A stretch of DNA of 64,000 nucleotides from Amycolatopsis endophytica (GTDB lineage: Bacteria > Actinomycetota > Actinomycetes > Mycobacteriales > Pseudonocardiaceae), in contig NZ_JACCFK010000001.1 of the NCBI RefSeq assembly GCF_013410405.1, positions 1,426,001 through 1,490,000 of the forward strand. The letters run 5' to 3'. The notes below the pieces were generated by a model. That model had not been told where the DNA came from, did no database searches, and was given only the letters and a program-made list of their open reading frames with translations. Both the position numbers and the translations under genes were made by a program. Shown here piece by piece: positions 33,384-41,230 of the stretch. Position 1 is the first letter of the stretch. Every line of letters starts with the position of its first letter.

Positions 33384-33736
33384 GCGCGGCGATGGAGTAC
33401 AAGCAGATCGTCGGCCTGGCCGGGAAGGCGGCCGAGGAGCTGCGCGCGTGGGAGCGGCGCCGGGCCGAGGAGCTGGACGGCGAGATCGCGGCCGCGGAGG
33501 CCGCGGTGGTCGAGTCCAGGGAACGGGAAACCCGGACGGTGCAGGGCGCGCAGCACTGGTGGCGGATGGCGCAGGACAACGTCAGCCGCCTGCCGTGGCT
33601 GGAGGTCGGCGCCGACCCGTCCCCCGCGCCGCACGGATACGCCTCGCGGCTCGACCTCTACCTGCGCGAGGTCAAGGAGGCATACCAGGAGCTGGTCGAC
33701 GCGGTGCTGTCGCTGGGCTGGCGCGCGCGGCGCTAG
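33380..33736 (+). CDS. Coiled-coil protein of the FtsK operon
   Basis: A 118-aa protein whose ATG overlaps the ATPase stop (ATGA). Residues about 15-50 are a charged coiled coil (EELRAWERRRAEELDGEIAA), followed by a Trp-rich stretch (QHWWRMAQDN, LPWLEVGADP) and a C-terminal helix. No family recognised. Translational coupling says it is a stoichiometric partner of the ATPase. Its stop codon TAG interlocks with the stop of a minus-strand ORF at CTAG. Confidence 0.75.
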   Translation: MSAAMEYKQIVGLAGKAAEELRAWERRRAEELDGEIAAAEAAVVESRERETRTVQGAQHWWRMAQDNVSRLPWLEVGADPSPAPHGYASRLDLYLREVKEAYQELVDAVLSLGWRARR

Positions 33737-33900
33737 TTCGCCGGGCGCATCCAGGTCTCGGGTTCCAAGGTGTCCGGCTTGGGCATCGGGCGGCGGATGT
33801 AGGCCCGGGCCCAGCTCAGGTCGCCCCGCAGGGCGGCCGGGACCACGGGCGAAACACCGCGGCGGGGGAGGTGGTCGACGGTCGCGCGTACCCAGTTCAT
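33733..33900 (-). CDS. Short 55-aa protein, function unknown
   Basis: An ORF from the ATG at 33900 to TAG at 33735-33733. It starts MNWVRATVDHLPRRG, continues with GDLSWARAYIRRPMPKPD and ends LEPETWMRPAN. Third codon positions are almost all G or C, which supports coding. It is too regular in composition and ending to look random, but no ribosome site is obvious; an ATG two codons upstream (33906) is the alternative start. It converges on the coiled-coil gene, sharing CTAG between the two stops. Unknown function. Confidence 0.5.
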   Translation of the reverse strand: MNWVRATVDHLPRRGVSPVVPAALRGDLSWARAYIRRPMPKPDTLEPETWMRPAN

Positions 33901-33995
33901 GGTCATGGGACGTTGCGCGGGTGTGGTTGGTTCCTCACGGAACCGCTGGGGAGTCGGTCACGTCGTAGCAGCCAGCCCGAGAGAAAGAGGATCCG

Positions 33996-34253
33996 GTGAA
34001 CCGCGATCTGACCACCCAGTCCGAAGCCGTCCAGGAGCGCCAGGTCGCGCGGCGCCGCCAGGCCGCCCAGCAGGTGACCACCGCGCAGGACGACTGGGGA
34101 CTGGTCGAGGTCGGGGTGGCGGCGGGCGGTGAGGTGGTCGAGGTCGCCATCAACACGGCACTGTTCGAGCAGGTCAAGCCGTCCGACCTGGCCGAGGCGA
34201 TGCTCCAGGCCGCCCGCGCCGCTCAGCGCAGGGCGAAGCAACTGCACCGCTGA
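33996..34253 (+). CDS. YbaB/EbfC-like small protein
   Basis: An 85-aa protein with a GTG start and GAAAGAGG upstream. The pattern of an N-terminal helix (AVQERQVARRRQAAQQV), two strands (GLVEVGVAAGGEVVEVAIN) and a C-terminal helix with DLAEAMLQAARAAQRRA is that of the YbaB/EbfC nucleoid-associated family. In actinobacteria, relatives of this length often stand near WXG100-type or ESX genes, so its place behind the FtsK-type operon is notable. DNA binding is likely for the family but not shown here. Confidence 0.72.
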   Translation: MNRDLTTQSEAVQERQVARRRQAAQQVTTAQDDWGLVEVGVAAGGEVVEVAINTALFEQVKPSDLAEAMLQAARAAQRRAKQLHR

Positions 34254-34291
34254 CCGCCGCCGCGGGAGGTGCGGCGGCGGCCGTCGGATGC

Positions 34292-36670
34292 TCAGAAGAT
34301 CGGGCGGTAGCGGATGATCTGCGGGTCGTGGTCGCTGGCCTGCTCGGCGAACTCGGCGTTGATGTGCACCACGTCGTAGTCCACCCACCACATCGCGCGG
34401 GAGGTCAGAATGTGGTCGAGCACCTGCGAGTTGCCCTCGTAGACGTAGCTGTACCGCTCGTCTTCGGGCAGCCGGTCGATCTGGTCGGTCAGCGCGCCGC
34501 CCCGGGTGAGGGTCTTCAGCGCGGGTGAGAACTGGTAGTCGTTCAAATCGCCGGCCACGATGACGTCCGCCCAGCGGTCGGCTTTCAGTAGCTGGTCGAC
34601 GAATCCGCGCAACACCTGCGCCTGCTGCCCGCGCTGCTCCTCCGAACTCCGGGTCGGCGGCTGGTAGCGGCCGTGGATGGGCTGGTCGCCGCCCTTCGAG
34701 TTGAAATGGTTGGCGATCACGAACACCGTGTGGCCGTGGAAGACGAACTCGCCCGTCAGCGGCTTGCGGCTGTCCTCCCACGCGGCGTTGCCCGGGTCGA
34801 TCCGGCCCGGCGACGCCGACAGGTGCGGCTTGCCGCGCTCACGCAACACGGACACGGGCGTGGTGGCGTCGCCGCCCGGACGGTCCACAAACGACACCCG
34901 GCGCGGGTTGAACAGGAATCCGACGCGGATGTTGCCGCCAGGCTCGCCTCCGTCGGTGAGGTCCTGCGGGTCGATCTGCCGCCATTCGTAGCGCGGGCCA
35001 CCCGCGGCGGCGATCGCGTCGGTGAACCGCTGCAACGTCTGGTCCGCGGCCACCACACCGTCACCCTCGGCGGCGGCGCCGTTGTTGTCCTGGATCTCTT
35101 CCAGGGTCACGATGTCCGGTGACGCGAGGCTGTCCACGATGCCGTGCGCCAGCTGGTCGAACTTCGCCTGATCGTCCACAGCGGACAGGTTCTCGACGTT
35201 GTAGGTCGCCACGGCCAGCTCGCCCGGCAGCTGCCTGCGCGTGGTCTCCGGCTGGAGGCCGCCGTCCCTGACCTCGCCGAGCGTCGTCGCTTGCAGCGTG
35301 TAACCGCCGAAGCTGTCGTACTCCACCGGCCCGGAGGTGAGCCCGGTGAGCGTGTCACCGGTGTCGGCCTGCGGGAACGGGCGCTGCGCGAACGGGATCA
35401 GCGACTCGATCTTGAGGACGCCGGTGTTCGGCTCGTCGTACCCGGTGTAGACAGTGCCGCCGCGGTCGGTGCGGTTCTGGCGCGGCTTTGTGGTCACGTA
35501 GACCTCGTTGTACTCGGTGGACGGCCCGACGACGCGGACGTCCCGCACGCTGACCGTCTCGCCCTCGTGCGCCTCCCAGAAGTCCAGCGAGTACTTCGAC
35601 GGCTCCAGCGGCAGGTTCTCGGTGTTGCCGCCCGCGTCCGGCGCCAGCGTGCCGGGCACGGTCGTCGGCGTGAGCGCGGTCGGCGCGGGCAACGGGTTGT
35701 CGCTCGACTCGACCGTCCACCGCGGACCGGTGATCTCCGTGGTGGACTGGTAGATCGAGTTCGCCGGACTGTCCGGGTAGTACTCGGTGACGGTGCCGGA
35801 CACCGTGACCGCGTCGCCGACGGCCACGGCGGGCGTGGCCGAGCCGGTGAACACCAGTACGCCCTCGCTGGTGCGCGGGTCGCTGTCGGGCCGCGGGTCG
35901 GTCATCCAGAAGCCACGCGCGGAGCCGAACGTGCGCAGGGCGGTGACGATGCCGGTCACGCCGGTGACCTTCTTGCCCGCCAGCGGCGACAGGCGCGTGG
36001 TGCCCTGGACGTCGTGGATCTTGGCCGGGGTACCGCCGGCGTCGCCACCGGAGGTCTCGCCCTTGGTGTTGACCGGGGTCGGGGCGCCGGAGGCGAAGTC
36101 GGCGGCGTTGTCATCGGTGTCGGTGAGGGCGGTGCGGGCCGCCGAGGTCGTGTTGCTCGGAGCGGGGGCCGGACTGCCTTCGCGAACGGTCGCCGAGCCG
36201 TAGCCGACGAGGTCGTGCACGACCGGGTCGGCGAGGCAGTCGGCGGCGGTGAGGCACGTCAGGGCTGTGGTGCCCCGGACGAGGGCGACGGTGCCGGAGG
36301 TGGCCGACATCGCGATCGAACCGGCCGCGTCGGCGGTGGGCAGGGAGACAGTGCCACCCGATCCGGTGGACTCGGCGACGAGGTAACGACCGTTCCGGGT
36401 GACCGTTCCGGTGAGCGGGGTGACCTGCCACCTGCTGGACGCGCTGGGCGAGCCGGGCAGGTACTGCACGCTCCAGCCGTCGAGTGCCGTGGCCGCCGAC
36501 GCGGCGATCTCGATGAAATCGCCGGTCAGCGTGGCCCCGCTGTTGCCGCCACCCCCGTAGACCTCGGCGATCACCGCGTCCGCGCTCGCCGCCCGCGCGG
36601 GCATCACCGCCACGGACAGCCCGGTCAGAGCGGCGGCGGTGAGCACGCCGATTCTTCGAGTGGTCGTCAC
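34292..36670 (-). CDS. Secreted ExeM/NucH-type endonuclease/exonuclease/phosphatase-family nuclease
   Basis: A 792-aa protein. Residues 1-28 are a Sec signal peptide ending at ARA-AS. A lamin-tail domain follows (VIAEVYGGGGNSGATLTGDFIEI in parts), then OB-fold segments (KKVTGVTGIVTAL, VGDAVTVSGTV). The C-terminal EEP nuclease domain has VATYNVENLS, TLEEIQDNNGA, NHFNSKGGDQP, VAGDLNDYQFSP and the final SDHDPQI with the catalytic Asp-His. It degrades extracellular DNA for phosphate or during competition. It has its own promoter region with a 9-bp inverted repeat upstream. No C-terminal anchor is visible. Confidence 0.9.
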   Translation of the reverse strand: MTTTRRIGVLTAAALTGLSVAVMPARAASADAVIAEVYGGGGNSGATLTGDFIEIAASAATALDGWSVQYLPGSPSASSRWQVTPLTGTVTRNGRYLVAESTGSGGTVSLPTADAAGSIAMSATSGTVALVRGTTALTCLTAADCLADPVVHDLVGYGSATVREGSPAPAPSNTTSAARTALTDTDDNAADFASGAPTPVNTKGETSGGDAGGTPAKIHDVQGTTRLSPLAGKKVTGVTGIVTALRTFGSARGFWMTDPRPDSDPRTSEGVLVFTGSATPAVAVGDAVTVSGTVTEYYPDSPANSIYQSTTEITGPRWTVESSDNPLPAPTALTPTTVPGTLAPDAGGNTENLPLEPSKYSLDFWEAHEGETVSVRDVRVVGPSTEYNEVYVTTKPRQNRTDRGGTVYTGYDEPNTGVLKIESLIPFAQRPFPQADTGDTLTGLTSGPVEYDSFGGYTLQATTLGEVRDGGLQPETTRRQLPGELAVATYNVENLSAVDDQAKFDQLAHGIVDSLASPDIVTLEEIQDNNGAAAEGDGVVAADQTLQRFTDAIAAAGGPRYEWRQIDPQDLTDGGEPGGNIRVGFLFNPRRVSFVDRPGGDATTPVSVLRERGKPHLSASPGRIDPGNAAWEDSRKPLTGEFVFHGHTVFVIANHFNSKGGDQPIHGRYQPPTRSSEEQRGQQAQVLRGFVDQLLKADRWADVIVAGDLNDYQFSPALKTLTRGGALTDQIDRLPEDERYSYVYEGNSQVLDHILTSRAMWWVDYDVVHINAEFAEQASDHDPQIIRYRPIF

Positions 36671-36701
36671 CCTGAGTCCCCTCGTCTGCGCATCAGTCGA
36701 G

Positions 36702-36738
36702 GAATCTTCCCTCTGTGAGGTGAGTCGAAGGAAGATTC
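36702..36738. promoter_or_regulatory. Inverted repeat upstream of the secreted nuclease
   Basis: GAATCTTCC (36702-36710) and GGAAGATTC (36730-36738) are perfect 9-bp arms separated by 19 bp, 32 bp before the nuclease start codon. AGTCGA occurs just before each arm as a direct repeat. An operator for a dimeric regulator, or the end of the upstream secreted-protein transcript; the long spacer and lack of a T-run favour an operator. Confidence 0.45.
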
Positions 36739-36789
36739 AGTGGCAACAACCGGTAACGGTTCGACCAGCCGGCCTACGACGAAGGGCGG

Positions 36790-37191
36790 TCAGTGGTCGT
36801 TCACGTAGGAACTCTTCGTCGCGTAGCTCGTGCTGACGCCCTTGTAGTACAGCTCGATGTACGCGCCCTCCGGCAGGTTGTAGGCACCACCCTGGCTCGC
36901 CGAATGCGTCACGCAACTCCCGTTGCCGTTGGAGACGACGGCCTTGTACCGCCATCCGCCGTCGGCCCACACGTTGACCTGCGCGCTGGACCCGTTGGCC
37001 TCCGCGTCGCAAACCGAAATGCGGTCGCCGTACTCCTCGACGTAGACCGTGACGCCGAGGTCCCGGTAGGTGTGGTCCCACCCGTCACCGGGCGGTTCGG
37101 GAGAGGCTGCGGCACTGCCGGCGGTCGCGAGTACCCCGGCCGCCGTCAACGTCGCGACGGTGAACAGTGTTCGAACTCTGAGCGGTGTCAT
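36790..37191 (-). CDS. Small secreted protein, function unknown
   Basis: A 133-aa protein. Residues 1-29 form a signal peptide (VRTLFTVATLTAAGVLATAGSAAA, in parts, cut after AxA). The mature part of about 100 residues is beta-rich with two Cys (ISVCDAEANG and NGSCVTHS), which could form one disulphide, and many aromatic residues (YIELYYKGVSTSYATKSS in parts). No family recognised. Single gene, expressed from its own promoter on the minus strand. Confidence 0.75.
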   Translation of the reverse strand: MTPLRVRTLFTVATLTAAGVLATAGSAAASPEPPGDGWDHTYRDLGVTVYVEEYGDRISVCDAEANGSSAQVNVWADGGWRYKAVVSNGNGSCVTHSASQGGAYNLPEGAYIELYYKGVSTSYATKSSYVNDH

Positions 37192-37240
37192 CGGGAGATC
37201 CTACGGCCGGATGATCACCGGTGACAGCAGCCGAAAAGAC

Positions 37241-37274
37241 GAACGCCGGGCCTTCGCAGGAAGGCCCGGCGTTC
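37241..37274 (-). terminator. Strong hairpin terminator after tRNA-Ser(CGA)
   Basis: A perfect 15-bp stem (GAACGCCGGGCCTTC / GAAGGCCCGGCGTTC) with a 4-base loop, 8 bp downstream of the tRNA on its own strand and followed there by GTCTTTTCGG. Confidence 0.82.
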
Positions 37275-37281
37275 GATCCGG

Positions 37282-37368
37282 CGGTAGCGGTGGGATTTGA
37301 ACCCACGGACGGGGTCAACCGTCACACGATTTCGAGTCGTGCTCCTTCGGCCGCTCGGACACGCTACC
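37282..37368 (-). tRNA. tRNA-Ser(CGA)
   Basis: Minus-strand class II tRNA: acceptor stem GGTAGCG/CGCTACC, D-arm TGTCCGAGCGGCCGAA, anticodon stem CACGA/TCGTG with loop CTCGAAA (anticodon CGA), long variable arm, TPsiC arm GTGGGTTCAAATCCCAC and discriminator G. It reads UCG serine codons. Followed by a strong terminator hairpin. Confidence 0.96.
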
Positions 37369-37413
37369 GCCGACTAGGTTACTAGACGCCCCGGAGCGAC
37401 CTGCAGGCACTCC

Positions 37414-37626
37414 TCACCTGGTGCGGAACCGGCGCTGCGCGTCACGCGCCGCGGTGGCTGCCCAGTCCGCCACCTCGGTCGTCGTCTCGTGGACGACGCC
37501 ACGGAGCCGCTCGGTGCGACCTGCCACCTGGTGGCGCCTGCTGCCGGTCAAGCGGCCGTACAGCTCGCGCGCCCGGCCGCGGGCTTGGCGGGATCGGCTG
37601 GACACCCGGTTCTTCACGACGTTCAT
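37414..37626 (-). CDS. Small Arg-rich CsbD-like protein
   Basis: A 70-aa, strongly basic protein. The segment KNRVSSRSRQARGRARELYG followed by RLTGSRRHQVAGRTERLRG repeats the rhythm of CsbD proteins (KNRxKGKxKExKGKxTGDxxLExxGK), with Arg in place of Lys. The C-terminal half is a helix with ATAARDAQRRFRTR. CsbD-like proteins are stress-induced and of unclear function. Stands alone between tRNA-Ser(CGA) and tadA. Family call is tentative. Confidence 0.6.
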   Translation of the reverse strand: MNVVKNRVSSRSRQARGRARELYGRLTGSRRHQVAGRTERLRGVVHETTTEVADWAATAARDAQRRFRTR

Positions 37627-37676
37627 CGACCCTCCTTCGCTGCGGTCAGCGACGGGCTACCCGCGGTGTCGCGGAA

Positions 37677-38129
37677 TCACACGTCCCGGTGACCGGCGAA
37701 GAAGTCCGCCATCAGCGCGGCGCACTCGGCTTCCAGCACGCCGCCACGCACCTGCGGCCGGTGGTTGAGCCGCCGGTCCCGCACCACGTCCCAGAGCGAC
37801 CCGACCGCACCGGTGCGCGGCTCCCACGCCCCGAACACCACCCGCGCGACCCTGGCGAGCACGAGCGCGCCGGCGCACATCGTGCAGGGTTCGACCGTCA
37901 CCGCGAGCGTGCAGCCCTCCAGCCGCCAGCCGTCGCCGAACACAGCGGCCGCCTCCCGCAACGCGAGGATTTCGGCGTGCGCCGTGGGGTCGCCCCGCTC
38001 CTCGCGGGCGTTGTGGGCGCGCGCGAGCAGGCGGCCATCCGGGGCGAACACCGCGGCGCCGATCGGCACATCCGGCCCCGCCTCGCGCGCGGCGGCGAGA
38101 GCCGCGGACACCAGATCGGCGTCGGACAC
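37677..38129 (-). CDS. tadA: tRNA adenosine(34) deaminase TadA
   Basis: A 150-aa zinc deaminase. Seen: PTAHAEILALREA with the zinc His and catalytic Glu, and VTVEPCTMCAGAL with the two zinc Cys (PCxxC), followed by ARVVFGAWEPRTGAVGSLWDVV in parts. RLNHRPQVRGGVLEAEC is typical for TadA. It deaminates A34 to inosine in tRNA-Arg(ACG). The gene lies 1 bp after the stop of its usual actinobacterial partner gene, and the two form one operon. Confidence 0.93.
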   Translation of the reverse strand: MSDADLVSAALAAAREAGPDVPIGAAVFAPDGRLLARAHNAREERGDPTAHAEILALREAAAVFGDGWRLEGCTLAVTVEPCTMCAGALVLARVARVVFGAWEPRTGAVGSLWDVVRDRRLNHRPQVRGGVLEAECAALMADFFAGHRDV

Positions 38130-38130
38130 G

Positions 38131-38613
38131 TCAGATCTCGTCGAGCAGCGCCGTGAACTCGCCGCCGAAACCGCAGCGCTGCGCGATCATCTGCAGCTGC
38201 TCGTCGGGGTAGAGGTCCACCTCGCCCGCGATGACCTCGAGTTCCGGCCCTGGCAGGCCGACGTCGGCGAGGATGTCGAGATCGCCCTCGGGCCAGATCG
38301 AGTCGTCCTCCTCGTCCGGCGGGTCGACGCGCAACACGTCGAGCACGTCGGCGGCGATGTCGTAGTCCAGCGCCGCCGCCGCGTCCGACAGCAGCAGCGA
38401 CGGGCCACGCGGGCTCGGCCGCACGATCACGAAGAACTCGTCGTCCACCGCGAGCAGGCCGAACACGGCCCCCGTGGACCGCAGCTTGGCCAGTTCGGTG
38501 ATCGCCGCGTCCAGCCCCGTGAGCGCACCGGCGTCGAGCGCGTTGCAGCGCCACTTGCCGTCCTCCCGGACCACGGCCACCGCGAATCCCGCAACCGGCT
38601 CCTTCACCGACAT
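38131..38613 (-). CDS. tRNA adenosine deaminase-associated protein
   Basis: A 160-aa acidic protein from the ATG at 38613; the frame is open upstream but without family similarity. Seen: GFAVAVVREDGKWRC near the start, the middle FFVIVRPSPRGPSLLLSDAAAALDYDIA in parts, and an Asp/Glu-rich stretch PPDEEDDSIWPEGDLDILAD. This matches the actinobacterial family that stands next to tadA. It probably assists or regulates TadA; the mechanism is not known to me. Confidence 0.88.
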   Translation of the reverse strand: MSVKEPVAGFAVAVVREDGKWRCNALDAGALTGLDAAITELAKLRSTGAVFGLLAVDDEFFVIVRPSPRGPSLLLSDAAAALDYDIAADVLDVLRVDPPDEEDDSIWPEGDLDILADVGLPGPELEVIAGEVDLYPDEQLQMIAQRCGFGGEFTALLDEI

Positions 38614-38668
38614 AGCGCACACCGTATACCTGGACGGATCATCGGTGCAGTCGCTCTGCGAGGATCGG

Positions 38669-39898
38669 ATGATGACCGGACCCACCGAGTTGCCCCCATT
38701 GCCGGACACCCGCCTGGCCGCGTTGCGCTCCGAAGCCGACGCTCTGCAACCGGCCACGGTCGCGCTGCGCCGCGAGATCCATCGAAAGCCCGAACAGGGC
38801 CTCCATCTGCCGCGGACGCAGGCCGCCATCCGGCGGGCACTGGACGGTCTGCCGTTGGAGATCACCGAGGGCAAGGCCACGACGGCGCTCACCGCGGTGC
38901 TGCGTGGCGAGCAGGACGGTCCGTCGATCCTGCTGCGCGGCGACATGGACGCGCTGCCGCTGCAGGAGGACACCGGGCTCGAATTCGCCTCCGAAGTGGA
39001 CGCAACGATGCACGCGTGCGGCCACGACGGGCACGTCGCGATGCTCGCCTCGGCCGCACGGCTGCTGTCGGCCCGCCGCCACGAGCTGGCCGGCTCGGTC
39101 GTGTTCATGTTCCAGCCCGGCGAGGAGGGCTACCACGGCGCGCGGCACATGATCCACGAAGGCGTGCTCGACGCGGCGGGTTCGCGGGTCGAGCGCGCGT
39201 TCGGGATCCACCTGCTCTCGCACGTCGAGTCCGGGCTGATCACCACGCGGCCCGGTCCGCTCATGGCCTCCAACGACACGTTCACCGTCCAGGTGATCGG
39301 CAGGGGCGGGCACGGTTCGAGCCCGCACAACGCGATCGACCCGGTGCCCGCCGCCGCCGCGATGGTCGGGGCGCTGCAAACCATGGTGACGCGGCGGATC
39401 AGCGTGTTCGACCCGGCGGTGGTGTCGGTGACGCGCATCGCGGCGGGCACCACGACGAACATCATCCCGGAGACGGCCGAGCTGACCGGCACGATCCGGA
39501 CGCTGTCCGAGGCCACCCGCGCCCAGGTGAAGGCCGATCTTCCCGCGGTGTGCGAGGCGATCGGGCAGGCGCACGGCTGCCGTGTGCTGGCCGACGTCGA
39601 ACCCGGCTACCCGGTCACGGTCAACGATCCGGACCAGGCGCTGCGGGTGCTCGACCTCGCCCAGCGCGTGCTCGGCCGCGCCGAGCTGATGGCCGATCCG
39701 ATCATGGGCGCCGAGGACTTCTCCTATGTGCTGCAACGGGTCCCGGGCGCGTTCGCGTTCCTCGGCGCGTGCCCGCCGGACGTCGATCCGGCCGAGGCGC
39801 CGACCAACCACTCCAATCGGGTACGCCACGATGAAGGCGCCTTCCCGGCCGGGGTCGCGATGTATGCGGCCTTCGCCCTCGACGCACTGGCAGGATGA
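38669..39898 (+). CDS. M20 family amidohydrolase/metallopeptidase
   Basis: A 409-aa enzyme from ATGATG at 38669 after GAGGATC. Seen: RREIHRKPEQG near residue 33, LLRGDMDALPLQEDTG with a metal-binding Asp, HACGHDGHVAML with metal-binding Cys and His, FQPGEEGYHGAR with the catalytic Glu pair, the lid-domain motif GRGGHGSSPHNAIDP, and MGAEDFSYVLQRVPG. Belongs to the IAA-amino-acid hydrolase/N-acyl-amino-acid amidohydrolase group (M20D-like) and hydrolyses an N-acyl amino acid. It is divergent from the tadA partner and 6 bp before tyrA. Confidence 0.88.
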   Translation: MMTGPTELPPLPDTRLAALRSEADALQPATVALRREIHRKPEQGLHLPRTQAAIRRALDGLPLEITEGKATTALTAVLRGEQDGPSILLRGDMDALPLQEDTGLEFASEVDATMHACGHDGHVAMLASAARLLSARRHELAGSVVFMFQPGEEGYHGARHMIHEGVLDAAGSRVERAFGIHLLSHVESGLITTRPGPLMASNDTFTVQVIGRGGHGSSPHNAIDPVPAAAAMVGALQTMVTRRISVFDPAVVSVTRIAAGTTTNIIPETAELTGTIRTLSEATRAQVKADLPAVCEAIGQAHGCRVLADVEPGYPVTVNDPDQALRVLDLAQRVLGRAELMADPIMGAEDFSYVLQRVPGAFAFLGACPPDVDPAEAPTNHSNRVRHDEGAFPAGVAMYAAFALDALAG

Positions 39899-39904
39899 TC
39901 CACC

Positions 39905-40873
39905 GTGCGAGACGTATGCGTGATCGGGCTCGGGTTGATCGGCGGCTCGGTGCTGCGCGCGGCAGCGGCGGTCGGACGGCAGGTCTGGGGCGCCACCTCG
40001 GCGGCAGCCGACGCCGAAGCATCCGTCGCTGAGGGTTTCGACGCCTCGACGGACGTGGCGGCCGCGCTGCGGCGGGCCGCCGAACGGGAGGCGCTGGTCG
40101 TGCTGGCCGTGCCGCTGACCGCGGTCGAGGAGGTGCTGCGGACTGTCGACGAGCACGCCCCGTCGTGCCTGCTCACCGACGTGACCAGCGTGAAGACCGG
40201 TGTGCTGACCGCGGCGCGCGCGCTCGCCCCGTCGGCCCGGTTCGTCGGCGGGCACCCGATGGCGGGCACCGCGGAGTCCGGGTGGCGGGCCGGCAACGCG
40301 GCGTTGTTCGGCGGCGCGGCGTGGGTGGTGTGCGTGGAGGACGACACCGATCTGGGCGCGTGGGCGGAGGTCGCCCGGTTCGCGATCGATCTCGGCGCGC
40401 ACGTGGTCCCGCTGACCGCGGCCTCGCATGACGAGGCCGTCGCCCGGATCTCTCACCTGCCACACCTGCTGGCCGCGGTGCTGGCTTCGGTCGGCGCGGA
40501 CGGCGGCCCGGTCGCGATGGCACTGGCCGCCGGCTCCTACACCGACGCCACGCGGGTCGCCGCCACCCGGCCCGGACTCGTGCGCGCGATGACCGAGGGG
40601 AACCGGGACGCCCTGCTCCCGGTGCTCGACGAGGCACTCGGACGCCTCGGCGCCATGCGGGGATCGCTGGCCTCCACCGGCGGCCTCGCGGTCAGCATCA
40701 ACTCGGGGCACGAAGGCGCGCGGGCACTGGCGGACGCCAGGCAGGCGACACCGTCGGGCGTCCGCGTCGCGCTGGGCGCGCCGGACGCCCGCGACGGCCT
40801 GCGCGCGCTCGGCGAGCGCGGCGGCCGTATCACCGCTCTCGCCGACGACACCGTCATCGGCGAGGTGCGGTAG
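39905..40873 (+). CDS. tyrA: Prephenate dehydrogenase
   Basis: A 322-aa dehydrogenase with a GTG start. Seen: VCVIGLGLIGGSVLRAA (the NAD fold), LTDVTSVKTG, FVGGHPMAGTAESGW with the catalytic His of TyrA, and SHDEAVARISHLPHLLAA, typical for the helical domain. No ACT domain, so no obvious tyrosine feedback site. It makes 4-hydroxyphenylpyruvate for tyrosine. Starts 6 bp after the amidohydrolase stop. Confidence 0.9.
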   Translation: MRDVCVIGLGLIGGSVLRAAAAVGRQVWGATSAAADAEASVAEGFDASTDVAAALRRAAEREALVVLAVPLTAVEEVLRTVDEHAPSCLLTDVTSVKTGVLTAARALAPSARFVGGHPMAGTAESGWRAGNAALFGGAAWVVCVEDDTDLGAWAEVARFAIDLGAHVVPLTAASHDEAVARISHLPHLLAAVLASVGADGGPVAMALAAGSYTDATRVAATRPGLVRAMTEGNRDALLPVLDEALGRLGAMRGSLASTGGLAVSINSGHEGARALADARQATPSGVRVALGAPDARDGLRALGERGGRITALADDTVIGEVR

Positions 40874-40876
40874 CTG

Positions 40877-41137
40877 TTACGGCTGGCTGGTCGGGCCGGA
40901 CTGGGGTCCGGACGGGCCGGGTCCGCCCTGCGGTCCGGGGCCGGGGTCATCGCCGGACTGGTTCTTGTGCAGGAAGTCCTTCGCCTTCCCCGTCACGTTG
41001 TCGATCTTGCCGGAGTGCTGGCCGAACCTCGACTTCGCGAAGCCGCTGGCCTTGTCGATACCGCTCTCGATCTTGTCGGCGTTCTGGTCGAGCGCCTGCT
41101 GCGCCTTCTTCTTGATCTCATCGAAGTTGATGCCCAT
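40877..41137 (-). CDS. Rv0909/MT0933-like antitoxin-type protein
   Basis: An 86-aa protein from the ATG at 41137. Residues 1-58 match the MT0933-like antitoxin family: NFDEIKKKAQQALDQNADKI, IDKASGFAKSRF, DNVTGKAKDFL. The C-terminal tail is Gly/Pro/Ser-rich and probably disordered. In M. tuberculosis the family member Rv0909 pairs with Rv0910, a SRPBCC-fold toxin of about 144 aa; here a 146-aa SRPBCC protein is encoded divergently 93 bp away. The pairing here is inferred. Confidence 0.72.
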   Translation of the reverse strand: MGINFDEIKKKAQQALDQNADKIESGIDKASGFAKSRFGQHSGKIDNVTGKAKDFLHKNQSGDDPGPGPQGGPGPSGPQSGPTSQP

Positions 41138-41188
41138 ACCCCTATGAAACACCGAGGTCAGCGCACCCGCATCCGGTAAGCCCCTGGT

Positions 41189-41202
41189 TTACTGCTGAGT
41201 AA
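41189..41202. promoter_or_regulatory. Palindrome TTACTGCTGAGTAA between antitoxin-like and SRPBCC genes
   Basis: Perfect 5-bp arms (TTACT/AGTAA) with a 4-base spacer, extended by GGT/ACC on the outer sides with one unpaired base. It lies in the 93-bp divergent spacer, 28 bp upstream of the SRPBCC start, and so could control both genes. Binding protein unknown. Confidence 0.4.
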
Positions 41203-41230
41203 CCCCCTTACTCCGAGCGGAAGGTCGCCG

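Noticed and set aside
30143..34253. ESX/type VII secretion locus or actinomycete conjugative element (TraB-type FtsK) at tRNA-Ser
   Set aside because: No WxG motif, EccB, EccD, mycosin, integrase, excisionase, replication gene or att repeat is visible, and the ATPase has no membrane helices.
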